Part shown: in pieces, positions 13,001 through 25,262 of the stretch
How positions within the stretch are numbered: the stretch's first letter is position 1
Layout: each line of letters opens with the position of its first letter
Origin: Thunnus maccoyii
Taxonomy: Eukaryota; Chordata; Actinopteri; Scombriformes; Scombridae
NCBI RefSeq assembly: GCF_910596095.1
Contig: NC_056550.1
Span: 6,286,501-6,350,500, forward strand
Direction: 5' to 3'
Length of the DNA: 64,000 nt
Position numbers and translations under genes: made by a program
Notes under the pieces: model-generated
The model's database searches: none
What the model was told of the DNA's origin: nothing
The model's input: the letters and a program-made list of their open reading frames with translations, nothing else

Positions 13001-13144
13001 AGCAGTCTCAGATCTAAAAATCATTCATTATTTGCACATGCATCCATGCACTTTAAATCATGTGACCATTACCAACACACCTGTGGGGAAAAGTGGGTTC
13101 TTGTTTTTTGGGGGGTTTGTTTTTGGTTTAACAGTAGTACCCAG

Positions 13145-13150
13145 TTTATT
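13145..13150 (-). other. Candidate polyadenylation signal of rgl3
   Basis: Minus-strand AATAAA, about 245 bp downstream of the rgl3 stop codon at 13,394-13,396. A second AATAAA on the same strand near 11,630 would give a 3' UTR of about 1.75 kb. The sequence alone does not decide between them. Confidence 0.4.
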
Positions 13151-13393
13151 CCAAGTGGAAATCAAAACCATGTCTGATCCAGGTGTTTTAAGCTCCATCA
13201 TTCTTCTTCATAAAGTGCTTTTGCATCATCTTTTCAATTACCATAAAAACATTTTCACCTCTTTGGTATCCAAAAAAAAATGGATGACCCATCTCAGAGA
13301 ATATCATAGTATATAAAACAACCATTAAAAATAGGACCGTTTTTTCCAGGAAGGGTCCATGAGTTCAGGTGCAGAGCTCGTAGACTAGAGGTG

Positions 13394-13771
13394 CTACTTT
13401 GTGTATCGCCCGAGACTAGACGTAGCTCTCAGTGGTTTCTTCTGGCCTTTGTGGAATTGACGTAGAACAAAGTCGAAGTTTGCCGTTGTGGACATTGCGT
13501 AGAAGACGTTTGCCTTGTCTGGTATGAGCAACTCTGAAAACAGACAAACAGGATACATAGTTTTCTTTAAAAAAAAAGGTCAGTTTTCTTTTATTTCAGC
13601 ACTATTGTAGTGATTTCTCTAATAGTATAGTATTTTACAAGTTAGTCTGTTCTGACCTCTTTCTTGGGAGATGACTTGTGTCAGGGTGAAGTCCCGGTAG
13701 TTCATGTGCTCAAGGTGATGCTTCTCCAATGCCCTCTGAATCACCTGTGCAGTTTTTTCCTGGCTGGTCAA
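13394..13771 (-). CDS. rgl3: rgl3 last two exons: Ras-association domain and C-terminus
   Basis: With the end of the preceding exon ([23 protein letters not shown]), exons 13771-13657 and 13533-13394 complete a ubiquitin-fold RA domain: [18 protein letters not shown], then the '[14 protein letters not shown]' block diagnostic of RalGDS/RGL RA domains, then NFDFVLRQ. The protein ends 20 residues later with a basic tail and a TAG stop at 13394-13396. The RA domain is expected to bind GTP-loaded Ras/Rap-type proteins, recruiting the GEF to membranes. Confidence 0.92.
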
Positions 13772-16700
13772 CTACAAAAGACGGAGACTCATAAGTGCTG
13801 AAGCCACTTTACCTCTTTAACTCAGTCTAAATGATCAGCAGCGATATTCAGATCTTTTACTTTAAGTCAGAGTTTGACACTAGAAGGCTGTTTTTAAACT
13901 CACCAGTATGCTTTTATACATGTTGCCATTGTTCTGGCCCAGGTCCACGCTCACCCTGACTATGCAGCAGTCAGACCCCTGACGGTTATAGACAGGGAAG
14001 GAGGTCATGGACGCGGAACGTTTGTGGTGGTAGGCCAGAGGGGGTTTCGGCCGAGCGCCACCGCAGGACGTGGATGGAGAGCCGAGGTCCGTCTGGCAGT
14101 CAGGGGAGGAGCTGGAAGGAGAAGGGGAGTATGGAGAGGAAGCAGTGGAGGAGCAGGGGGAGGATGAGGAGGAAGAGAAGGCCTCGGATACATTGTTGCA
14201 AGAGCTGTGAAAGGGCTGCGGTGAGAGAAGAGAAGCCAGAGTGAAGAAGAAAGAGGGAGATAGAAACAAGAGAAACAATATAGATGAGTACCACTGGATA
14301 GCATTTGTAGTGTTTTAGAAACTGATTGTTCTGCACGGAACAACTAAGCTATTGAACAGCAGTGAGATCTGTGCACCATTAAACAAACCCTACTCCAGCT
14401 CTACTCAAGATCTGCTCAATTGAAATTCCACTTGTCGAGGGCTCACACTAGCATCAAAGAGGATCTTTTGTGAAGAGAGATTATGTAAGTTTCCCGGTTT
14501 TAAAAGCCATTCAGTGTATTCCACTTCTTATTAGAAATGCTTCGGGGTTTGTTTGACAACTTAAAAAGGGATGATTGTTTGTGAAGTGTAAATAGTGGAT
14601 GTTGTGCTGAACACAGAGAACCATTAGATGAAGGCACAGCATAAAAAAAAAGCTTTCAACAAAGACACCACTGATTGCACAATTGAGGACAAAGGATGGA
14701 CAGAAAACAAGGATGTGACCTCAAGCAAGAACATTTTTGTATTTTTATCCTAAAACTCTCTTTTACTTTTTTTCTGTGAGGTTTGCTCATACAAGTGTTC
14801 TGAGTAGGATTGAACAAACTCACTGCCAAACTGCCTGAATTTGTCATAAATCGCTCGTTTCAGTCTGATAAATGTCACTTGTTCATGAGGAGGTGCATGT
14901 GCGAGAGATGTGATCATTAGCATAATCCACGCCCCTAAAACTGCCATATAAGGCTCCATGTTCCGCTCAGTTTGTGGGCGAGATTTATTCATAAAAAGTG
15001 TCAGTAGTCAGACACCCAAAAGAAATAGAAAATATGAATCCAGCTGACGTGTCATCAGAGCAGTTCTGCACTGTGACAGATATAAAAAGGAAATGCTTTG
15101 ACATGACGTTAGATGCTAAGAAACGCCTTACTAAATCATAGCACTCCATGTTGGGAGGCATTCATGTGACAGTCACAGATATATTAGAGGAGAGAATATT
15201 ATAGTCAACAGTAGGTGATGTTACACTGTCAGCTGCAACAGAAGATGATACTGGACAGAGACCTGCATAGAGACACATAGGCAGCTGTCCAAGTGAGAGA
15301 AGTTTATAGCAACTACTGAAATGTAGAAGTTGCAGCGCTGAAAAACCTTTCAGTAAATTGGCAGCCATGATGATGATAATGTAAACAGAATATAAATTTT
15401 GCATTAAGTTTGTTTTAGTTATATATTTAATTTCTGTTAATTTCGGTATCATATTTAAACTCCAAATGAATTCACATTAGGACATTATAAATTGTATTTA
15501 TAATGCATGACACATACGACAGGTCTGGAGCGCTCATAAATTTCATTTGTATCTGAGAGAAAATTGATGAATGTTCTTAAATCATTTGTATGTGCAACTT
15601 AAGAACAAATCTGTTTGTACGTACGAGTGGTTCTTGCATGAGGCCCAATGAGGCGGATACATGTACATAAACACACACACACAAACTGCTGTTTACCTGC
15701 AGTCTGATGGAACAGGCTGAGTTTGGGGAGGATAGATCGTCCATCTCAGATCCACTGGATCCAGAGGATGAAACGCTGATCTGGTCAGCAGGGAGCTTTT
15801 TAGATCCTTCGCCCACTGTCAGGAGACTGAACACAAAGATTTAACTTAAGCTTGTATCGAAGACACCAGACACACATTTTATAATGATAATACTGCTGTT
15901 TTATATATAACTACACAATACTGTACCATAAATGTTCCTTTTACTGCACACCAACACTGCATACAACAAATAATACTCTAAACATACAACAACATAATAC
16001 ATAGATTTCTTCCATGTTGTGGCAAAAAAGTGGCTCTGCATATACCCTTGCTACCAACTGTCTACTTTAAGGTTTATACATGCTGTGCTCAGGTCTGTGA
16101 GCATAGTATAATGTGCATGTACTGTGCGTGTTTGAATATGCAAATAGACCATAACATGATACTCACAAGGAGAGTTTCTTTGTGAGTGTTCGGTGGCTCC
16201 AGGGAGTTGGTGAACACAAGTCCACTGGAGGCTCCAGCTGCCTCGACAGTTCATAGCTGCAACATAACAAAATGAATATATTATAATATAATGATATGTA
16301 ATGGAATATGAACACTGCAATCCTCTAAGACAGTTTTTCTTTTACCGAGGAAAACTTTGTACTTGTTTCTGTCTCTAGAGGCACTTGAAAGAATAGCTTG
16401 ACAATTTGAGATATACTCTTATTCACTTATTCACTTTCTTGCCAAGAGTTAGATGACAATGTTGATACCACTCATGTTTGTACAATTAATATGAAGCTAC
16501 CACCAGCAGCCAATTAGCTTAGCCTAGCATAAAAACTGGAAACAGGGCTAGCTTGGCTCTGTACAAAGGTCACAAAAACCATCTACTAGCACTTCTAAAG
16601 CTCACTAATTTACATGCATCTAATTTGTTTAATCAGTACCAGAATCGTTATGTAAAACAACACATTGTGGTTTTATGGAGGGATTAAGTATACACAATTT

Positions 16701-19700
16701 TTTGTCAGGCACAGAGAGAGCGAGGCTAGCTGCTTGCTCGTTTCCAGTCTTTGTGCTAAGTCTTTGTAGAAGCATGATTAGTGTGCAGACAAGTGTGAGT
16801 GTTTGCAACAAAAACTGCTGCAGTAAATTTATTGATTTATTTGTTTATGTATTTTTTATTTTAATTTTTTGATATTTTTGGTACGTAGCAAACTTTTTAT
16901 TTGTTCAGCCTTGTTAGCTATCTGTGCTCATGCCAGCTACTCATTTTTAATTCCAAACACACCTCTGTTACGTCACTTATGTGCCAGTAATCTTCCCAAA
17001 ATCTGGTGTTTATAACAGAATTACAGCAAATGTTTTACATTTTATGAACTGTGCATCCATAGGCTGCATCACTACCAGTTTCAGTATATGAATATGTCAC
17101 AAATTATAGCCTTATAAATGTCAAACAAGTGGCTCCTTATGACCAAGCTCCAATGTGACAGGATTACATCCATGTCTTACTGACAACAAGAACTGATTAA
17201 CTGACCAGATGCCATTATCTTAGCATAATGGGACATGTGCACTCAACAATGTAGATTTGAGTGGAACATTATTAGAGAGCAACACACCTTTATTTTTCCA
17301 CATGACAGAGCAAGAATTTTTACATCTCATATTTCTGATTATGTAACCACAACTCTCTACTTGTGATACAATCACAAGTAGAGAGTCACAGGTATGTTAT
17401 GGAAAGGGGGTAAAAAAATAACACATTCTCACCTCTCCTGGTCAGTGAGCAGCTTGTGTCCCCGAAGCCAGGCAGCGATTCTGGGGTGATGGGGCAGGCT
17501 ATACTGGGAACAGGACGCCTGCAGCACACGGATTTGTGAGAGAACCTCAAACTCCTGCAGGGAGAGAAATGTCGATGGAGATTACCCAGAGTGACAGAGA
17601 CGGCAAAGTGTCCAGACTTCTTTCATCTGTGTGGTTACCTAACCTGCCTGGAGTAACTAGGTGATACGACACAATGATACTTTGAACTCTTTGTTTTTTT
17701 TTTTAAAAAGGATAATAAATAGGTTTTGTGTACTCAAAACAAGTGTGGCAAAATGTCCTAGTCAATGTTTACTTGGACAACACAAATATACTGAACACAC
17801 CAAACCACACAAGCATGTAGTGCTGACAGAATGTCATGTGGACACCTTTGCACTTAATGTTTGACAAGTGTGGAAGAAAAATAACACATGGGAATAAATA
17901 AAGATTACACAAAGAGGAACCACTTACCCTCCTCCTCTTCTCAAAGTTTATGAGCCCACCCTGTCAAAAGAGTACATTGTTAATGAAGTACTTGTTTATG
18001 GCGTAGATCAATGATTAATCACATCAAGAAATAGCAAAAATACTACATTAACTTTTTTTTTTTTAACCGATTTAGAATTTCTCAGCAGTATATAAACAAT
18101 ATATGTAGCATTAGCTAAAGCTAAAACTAAAATCTACTTACTGATTCTTCTCTAGCCGCTATCTGAACATGAAATATATCCATTTTGATGAACTTTTAAT
18201 TTTGTTTTTCCACACAACTTGACTCTATTGGAATTCATGCAGTATGGTGTGGTCAAGCTACCTTAAATGACATATTTACAAGTTTTAAATCGTTAATTAC
18301 TATGTTGGTTTCAGTATAAATGTTAATAATGTATGAATACACAGACACCTTGCAAAACAGATACATTTAATTCCTATGCACAAGGACTGTAAATAATCGA
18401 AATAAATTTATTTTCTGAAACAAACTTAAAATATTAAAGAACACACTTTGTTGGTGGATACTGCATTTTCATTTTCTTTTTTGGATTCATATCTCCTACA
18501 CTATAGTCAGTCATAAAAATATTAAGTGCTATATACTGCTCATGAATACCAAATAGGGGGGCTAAAGTGTTACGTACTACTATGTACTGGAATAAATTAC
18601 ATAATAAAGATATTCTATGTAGTTACTCATTGACAGTCAAGGCTGTTAAATATCAAGCATAGGAACTGTCACTCAGTTTACATTATATTACCTCCACAGT
18701 GTCTGGCAGGGCGGTGTCTAGCATGGTGAGGACAGTCAGATAGGTGCCCAGGTAAGGAACCACTCCACTGGAAGTACTCTGCAGAAACACAACATTTATT
18801 TTGTTTTTTTAATACTGTATTTATTGTGTTACGGTCGGACGGCTTTGCGTCAGTATACTTTCACAGAAGGCTCGTCCCAGTTAGCAGCACTGTGGGTTCA
18901 TGTTACAGCCAAGAGTCTATGCATATGACTCATAAAACACCCCGGTCTAGTCTATTATTACTGTCCTATAATCCTGGCGATCTGAGGCCATTTGAAACTT
19001 GTTCAGCATCGAGCGAGGCTAAAGATAGGTTTGGGAATCTGCCATGCCAGAGATACTCCACCCACACTGAGCGAAATCAGCTCTCTTGTGGCTTTCAGAC
19101 TTGTATAATATCATAGGAGTTTTGCATGCGTCTTCTTGAAAACTAAAACTTGCCTCAGGTAAAATTACTCCAAAACAATATCCCATGATAAAGCATCTCT
19201 TTCCTTACTTGCTGTCTGAATCTCATCTGCTTAGTGTTTGTGACAAGTGTAAAACAGGACATTAGTTGTAGAAGAGGAGAAAGGTTGCTGATTAGTGTTT
19301 AGGTTGATCTAGACCTCTTTTCTCCTACTGAGATATGGCTTACCATCTGTCTGGGTATTGGACACCGCTTGGATATCTTTGGAGAAATGTTATCCATGGT
19401 TGCTTGGCCTCCATCCTGTCAAAGAAGGTCAGAGAGAGCTATATTCAGTTGAAGGTTATAGACACATACAGTGGCACATTGTCAAATATAAGTGGTTAAA
19501 ATTCTTTAAAAATCTAACAGGACTTTCTTTGTGTGTGTTTATGTGTATGCAGGTACACAAGCATGTACAAGGGGGGCTTAAATGAAGCATGTGAGCAAAC
19601 TGTAAATTGGCTTACAAAGCAAAAGCTAACCAACCTTGTTTTCAAAACAAGAATGAGTTTTATTAAATATTAACTTGGATATCCTGTTTAAAAGTTATTC

Positions 19701-22700
19701 TGTGGAAAGGAGGGAGGCCACTTCCAAACCACTTTGTTTAATATATCTGCCTAAAAGTACAGCTATTAGGCTTAAGTAAAGTATATGTGATTATAGTATG
19801 AGTGATTGTGTTTACATAGATAAAAGCTTCTTTCACAAAAGGCAGCACCTAAATACAACTACAATGAAACGTGAGAAAGAGTTTTTTTTAATAGTTAGCC
19901 ATTTGAAATGATTCTGATTGAAGAATCTCTTTGAACGTTATTGTGAGGTGTCACACAGTGCAAGTAGCGTGGTGGTTATGAACAGAAAGTACTGGTGATC
20001 TATTGACTTTAGAGTCCTTTCACTGTAACTAGACACAAGACGCCTCTGACGCAGTTGCCTAAAGGAGGCTACATAAAAGAAAAAAAAAAGGGAACACATT
20101 GTGCTAACGGCCTCTAGTTTCCCATTAAGACTGTCAAACACTTCTGTAAATATTAACTCAAAAATGAATCTTTATAATAATTAAAAGAGAAAATCCATGT
20201 GTGTACTTAGTGAGGTGGTTTCAATAAGTGAAATGTTCTTTGTGCTATGTTCTTAATCTGTAGTTCATATTTTGTGTGTTTAAGGTCACATAAGTTTGGA
20301 TATTAACGACCCAATCTATAATTCCAGTATTAGATCTTCTGCTGAAAACTGCTCCAATCCTATTTTTTATTAATGATTTAATTAGTCTTCGGTTCAGATC
20401 AGTGAAAGCTGTTTTGCATTGACTGAAAGTATATAACAGCTCAGTGGGTTGACTTGTTTGCACTGCTAAACATTAACTCTTAGAAGCATTGGTAGGTCAA
20501 AAATGAGCCCTATGCATTTCCTGTGGAATCTTCCTTATCAATTACTTTTGAGAACCACATCTCAACTATCATCACCACTCACCTACATATAATATCATAG
20601 TGATATTTTAAATTGATATCATTAAATTAATAGCCATTTTATATAACATTTATGCACTGATTACAATTATGTGAAACAGAATCTGCCATAATAATTAAAT
20701 TCGTCAGCTAGCATTAGCTTGCTAGCTAAGCAGATAGACTCTAAGTTTGTTGATTTTATGATGAAAATGACAAATTATCATTACAAATGTTATGCTAATG
20801 AGGAATTCATATAAATAATTTTAAGCAAAATTATGAGGAGAGTGTACAAAATGACAAAAACTATTCTAATACGGGTCACTTTTGACCCACTTATAAGAGT
20901 ATGTGTATGTTTGAATGCCCCATTCATCTAAAGGTTAAACACTGAAGTAAATCTAGCTTGTTTTTGAGCAACAAGTGGTTTTCTTTCTCACCTCCACCAG
21001 GAGCTCTCTGTTGGTTAGAACACAGTTCTCATCAGGAAAGGTTTCCCACAGGTTATCAAACGTGGTCATGCTATCCCTATAAAGAGAAAAGTCAACATGT
21101 TTTGAATATGCAGTTATTCAGTCCAACATCAGATATATAATTTAATAATTAACTACAGTATTATACACAATGACGTATTAAAAGTTTGCATTTCACTACT
21201 TGGTCCCTCACCACCACAGAGAAGTTATGCTTCTGTTATCTTTGACATTATAATAGTTTACTGCAATGTTTATGACCTGACGTAGAATATAGGTGACCCA
21301 AAAGATAGGAATTTGCTAACTTGCACTCTAAGTGACACTGAATTGCACTTGATGAGGGTTCAATGCCCTCATTAAAGGACGATTATGTAGAACGCAATGT
21401 AACACAACCATAGAGACGGCCTTTGAAATAGCTATAATCCAACCCTACCTGCTAACAGCAGCCCAAGTCTTTCTCAACCTGTAAACTGCATTAGACTGAA
21501 GGGCCGACAGGATCGCCCTCAGAGATGAGAAGTTCTTCAACCGACGACAGTCCTGCAGAGGAAACAACTTGCATTCAGTGGATTGACTTAATTTCAAATC
21601 AAATATTCTACTAATTATGTTTTGTGTTATGTAGTCTTGTCTAATACAGACAGACTGACAGTGTGACAACAGGCAAACGTATGCAGTGTTGTTGTGTGCA
21701 GTGGAGCTGGATACAAACATTCATCCACATGTTTTTAATGCACCAAATGAGAATTGCTACAATTTAAACACTGATTTTGAACAGCTGAATCTGATTATTG
21801 AAACACATTTGTTGCAAAAACAAACGCTCAGGTGTGTTTTATTTTAGTGAAGCTTGCATGAATGTTTGTAACAGAGCTGCTGTCAAACAACACTGGCATA
21901 CATCTAAAAAAAACCTGCTGAAACCTGGAGTCAGAACTTGAATGAAGCCTAATCTTTAGTCACTGACCTGTGCTACTCTGATCCACTTCTCTATGATTCG
22001 GGCCCTTTGCGCTGGTGTAGTGGGAGGCCGGCGGGAGGAAGTGGGACTAGCGGTGGCGTCTGTAGACCGGCAGAGCAGTGACATGATGACCTGGTTGGTA
22101 ACGGCGTTGAACTGTGCAATGGTGGCGCGGATGGTGGGAGACATGTTTTCCTTCTTGTCTCTTTGCGACCACATACAGCCCAGACACTGGTAAGGCACCA
22201 CTTTGACAAACAAAGCCTGAAACACCATGAAAACCAATCAGCCTTTTAGTAGACATGTGTAAATGTGGAACATATAAACATTTGATATACTGTAGGTAGG
22301 AGCCTCTCCTCTCACGTACAGAGTCCATACGGGTGAGCTGTTCAGCGATGGCTTCAGATGAGAAATCCATGATGTCACCCTGATCCAGAGAGTTATCACA
22401 TCCTGAATCTTCATCACCTGAATCAACCTCATCTTGCTCCCGAACTGCCTGGGCAGAACTGACATCTGTCTGAGCGTCTGATGAAACAGACAGAAAACAG
22501 ATTTTTTATCAGGATTTTCACATTGTTGACAGCAACAATGACAGTCAGGCATTTGAACAACAAACACAAAGTGGACAGTTTAAATTAAGATGCTATAGGA
22601 GGGATGTCTTATCACTTTAGGTTACGTTATGTGGTGGAGGATCACCTTCTTTCTGGATTCTCTTGAGCAGTGCTTCAGCTTGCCCAGCCAGCGAGCAGAA

Positions 22701-24128
22701 GTTGGGCTGGCTGCGCATGTTGTCGTGCACTGCAGAGCTGATCCGCAGGTGATCCAACAGCAGCCTGAGTGCTGGGTGCAGGGGAGGATCCCTGAAGTCC
22801 TCACTGTACTCGTCCAACCATGTCTGAACAAAGGCCAACAGAGGGCTGGGGAGGCAGTGGAAAAATCATTACATGGTAACTATTTAAATGACACTTTGGG
22901 CCAGAGTGACATACTAGAAATGAACCAGATAGTGGTACAAGCATACTGAACTTTTTCAGTTTTATGTAATTTATCAGTTTTCATCTAGAATTATAAACTC
23001 TTCATGATGCCCTAGTGTTTTGAATAAACTTTATCAAGAGAAAAGTCATCCACCTACCTCCTGTAGCTTTCACTGTTCTCCAGATCTGAGGCAGCACTGT
23101 CTCTATAGGAATGAAAACAGAGACAAAATCATGTACAGAAAGGATTAAAAAAGTCACAGTGCACTTTGCCATACTCTTCAGGCTGTTTTTTTGTATATAT
23201 CTTTAATTATTATTTGTCACTACCCTGCAGCCATCTTAAACCTGACCTCGAGTCATGCCAACCACATTTTAAAACCGCTATGTGTATAATTGTTGTTGGG
23301 AGCCTCCAGATAATAATCACTTGCAAGGTACTTATTATTACATCAAAGCTGGTAGGGGATGGTTGCTTTGTCAGGGAAACAATGTATAAAAATCCTGACG
23401 CAACATGATGACTTTGCACGTACAGCAACAAAAGTTGTTTTCTCAAAATCAAGCACGAAAGGGATGTTTTCAGGTCAGGGAAAGATAAGCAAAACTATGA
23501 TAAAGTATTTGCATTTTGCAGTGATGGAAAGAGAGAGAAACTGAAACAGAGTGTTTGTGAATGCAAATGAATGTGAATAAAAGAGAACTGAAATGAAATA
23601 TGTCTCATTCAGCTACTCATTGAAGGAATACTTTGACATTTTGAGAAATATTCTTACTTGCTGAGAGTTAGATGGTTGTGTCAGCTGGTGTGTCACCTTC
23701 ATATTTACTGAGACTGGTATCAATCTTCTCTTCCAACTCTCAGCAAGAAAACAAGTAAGCATGTTTCCCAAAATGTTGAACTATTCCATTAAGGGAAAAA
23801 AAACAGATATACAGTGGTTCAAAAAAAAGTGATTATACCTCTGGAAGAGCAGCTCTATGAGTGCTGAGGTACTGGTGAAGGTTCTGTATGTGGAGAGGAA
23901 GATCCTGCTGTAGTCCTGTTCCTGGCAGCCAGGGTCAAGGAGGTGATTCACGAGCAGGTCCAGGTTAGCGGCCTTCAGACGCCGCACCTTGCTGGTTCGG
24001 TATTGGACAAAAGCGCAGCATGGATTCATCTCACTGGTGTTAAGAGCGATGGGGACGGACAACCGACGCAGAGTGACCCCGTAAACGGCGCCACCCTCTA
24101 ACTCCTCGCCCCATTCCTGTACTGGGTT
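13394..24128 (-). CDS. rgl3: Ral guanine nucleotide dissociation stimulator-like protein, probably RGL3 (5' exon not located)
   Basis: This gene encodes a guanine nucleotide exchange factor of the RalGDS/RGL family, which links active Ras-type GTPases (bound by the RA domain) to activation of RalA/RalB at membranes. Exons in transcript order: 24128-23839, 23102-23058, 22845-22646, 22477-22320, 22216-21968, 21552-21449, 21076-20992, 18778-18692, 17960-17928, 17554-17433, 16256-16167, 15826-15697, 14215-13904, 13771-13657, 13533-13394 (stop TAG). All junctions are GT-AG and phases agree throughout, giving 719 residues without the missing first exon; human RGL3 is about 710. Order: RasGEF-N (about residues 25-165), RasGEF (about 212-475), Ser-rich linker, RA (about 612-705). 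The paralogue is chosen from the [11 protein letters not shown] and MLDTALPD blocks and from synteny with slc44a2 and gcdh; some blocks also resemble RGL1 and RalGDS. Family is near certain, paralogue moderate. Confidence 0.9.
13904..15826 (-). CDS. rgl3: rgl3 linker exons, Ser/Pro-rich
   Basis: Exons 15826-15697 (130 nt) and 14215-13904 (312 nt) encode the variable linker between the RasGEF and RA domains. The first is Ser-rich ([18 protein letters not shown]). The second begins [13 protein letters not shown] and continues into a run of Ser with Pro, Cys and Tyr, then a basic segment [13 protein letters not shown], which RalGDS-type proteins carry just before the RA domain. RSAS is a plausible basophilic kinase site. 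The DNA is pyrimidine/purine-skewed, so two other frames are also open on the minus strand; the spliced frame is chosen by phase and by the RA domain downstream. Confidence 0.88.
16167..22477 (-). CDS. rgl3: rgl3 exons encoding the catalytic RasGEF (CDC25) domain
   Basis: Eight exons. An acidic lead-in ([13 protein letters not shown]) precedes [10 protein letters not shown], then [70 protein letters not shown] and [12 protein letters not shown]: the ordered core blocks of a CDC25-type [23 protein letters not shown] and [15 protein letters not shown] close the domain. One exon (17928-17960) is a 33-nt microexon coding [11 protein letters not shown], joined in frame. Between RELLVE and GVVPYLG only five residues (STSSG) remain, where RalGDS and RGL1 carry roughly 30-40 residues. 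The long intron between 18,778 and 20,992 holds no other exon that I can see. Confidence 0.9.
16390..16765 (+). mobile_element. Dispersed fish MITE/foldback family, copy in rgl3 intron
   Basis: Starts GAATAGCTTGACAATTTGAG, then CACTTTCTTGCCAAGAGTTA, CAGCCAATTAGCTTAGC and AAAAACTGGAAACAGGG, and ends near the CCAGTCTTTGTGCTAAG segment. The same ordered blocks occur at 53,011-53,250, and the end sequence recurs at 23,625-23,787. Confidence 0.55.
17352..17386. repeat. Perfect 16-bp inverted repeat with 3-nt loop
   Basis: ACTCTCTACTTGTGAT, loop ACA, then ATCACAAGTAGAGAGT: every base of the arms pairs. It lies in the rgl3 intron about 47 bp from the exon at 17,433-17,554, on its 3' side in the transcript. 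The stem is too short for a microRNA precursor. It may be a recent palindrome or a structured intronic element. Confidence 0.9.
22646..24128 (-). CDS. rgl3: rgl3 exons encoding the RasGEF-N domain
   Basis: Three exons (24128-23839, 23102-23058, 22845-22646). The first begins in phase 0 with [16 protein letters not shown], the conserved N-terminal block of RGL proteins (human forms have xWGEExExGAVYxVTLRR), so at least one upstream coding exon supplying the start Met is missing. [20 protein letters not shown] and [11 protein letters not shown] are the RasGEF-N helices. [15 protein letters not shown] follows, with the WLDxxxEDFRxPP pattern of RalGDS relatives. The donor at 22646/22645 is GAAG|GTGATC, weaker than the others but forced by the phase into the next exon. 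Confidence 0.9.
23625..23787. mobile_element. Foldback element (short MITE)
   Basis: The left arm GGAATACTTTGACATTTTGA... and the reverse complement of the right end (GGAATAGTTCAACATTTTGG...) align over about 50 bp, with TTACTTG and CTGAGAGTT blocks in both. The element is 163 bp, lies in the rgl3 intron between 23,102 and 23,839, and belongs to the same family as 16,390-16,765. Confidence 0.65.
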
Positions 24129-25262
24129 CTGGGAATGGTGGAAAAAATGTTTTTTTTAGTTTTACACCAACACTTAGACTGAGAGAGTGGTTGCCAACCA
24201 ATGCCCTGCTTGTGTCTTGAAAATATAAAAAAGGTACAGGTCAGATACACAAATGCATATCTAGTGATGTTACTGGTCACAACATTAGGGTCAGAGGCCA
24301 AGTCACGAGGAGGTAAAAATAGCAGCATGTCCGCATGGCCAAACAGGCAGGTGACACGCAAACCAGTAACATCAGATCCCACTGAAACTCATGCTGATCT
24401 CATGTGAGCCACAAACACTACGCAATATTTACTTCATACACATGTCATCATTTCAAGCCTCCAACAACTGCACAAACAATGTGTCATGATAGTAGATTAA
24501 TTATCTAATGTTCATCAACTTCACATGCTGGTGTAAGCCAGTGCTTAGTTTCCATTTTCACAATCTCCCAGCTACATGGCAAACCTGAAATTTTCCAGAA
24601 TTTCATAGGTTGATGAAAATGTTTATGGACAAATATGGGATTATCAAAAGGTTAGTACACAAATGCAAAACACTGCCTAAATGTCAGAGAGTTCTCAGTT
24701 TCCTCATTCTCCAAAGACCAATACAAAAATAAAAAGGCTGCTTCTTCAGCACCAAGTATCATGATTGTGTTTTGACTTGTTTGATCTCAGTGAGAGCTAT
24801 CAATCAATGTTCTAGCAATAGGCCCTCCAGAAGCTCAACAGCTCTTGACACACACAGATGAATGAGGTTCCTCCATTGTGAATGCTGAGCACGTTGTTCA
24901 GGCTTTGCGGTTTAAGGACAAGATCATCTGCAGTATAATGAGACAGCAGCTGCGTCGCACTATTTAAAAAGAGGCTGGTCGAAGGGAGACATTAAACAAT
25001 ATGTGATTTTTATTTTAATGTTATAAACTACCACCGACAAAGACTGAACAGCAACTGCGGTGTGAGGTCACTTGTCAAAAGATGAGGTAGCAAAAATAAA
25101 ATGTTTGCTTTTTGAAATTTGTTTCCATTTTTGTCTTTCTGCTTTACTTTTTCATTATCATGGTAAAAATACACAGTCAGTGTATCCTCCTCTCATGTCT
25201 ACCTCTTCACTTCACACAGAACACAAACTTAAAGACACCCACAGCTGCCTGTTTACCCTCCG

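Larger units (their letters stand above)
2356..13125. other. Intergenic or intronic stretch with repeats only
   Basis: No exon chain with matching phases was found over about 10.8 kb. The stretch holds many short (CA)n/(TG)n tracts, a telomere-like tract with long TG arrays (7,474-7,776), G runs (8,031-8,074), a hAT-type MITE (6,635-6,933), a LINE/SINE-like 3' tail (about 9,255-9,390), a CTCF-like site (9,691-9,708) and a CRE plus octamer (9,997-10,010). The right part (about 11.6-13.4 kb) may include rgl3 3' untranslated sequence. Confidence 0.6.

Noticed and set aside
14005..14343. Additional minus-strand open frames rich in Pro, Leu and Ser
   Set aside because: Shadow frames of the rgl3 Ser-rich linker exon in pyrimidine-skewed DNA; the spliced frame with the RA domain is the real one.
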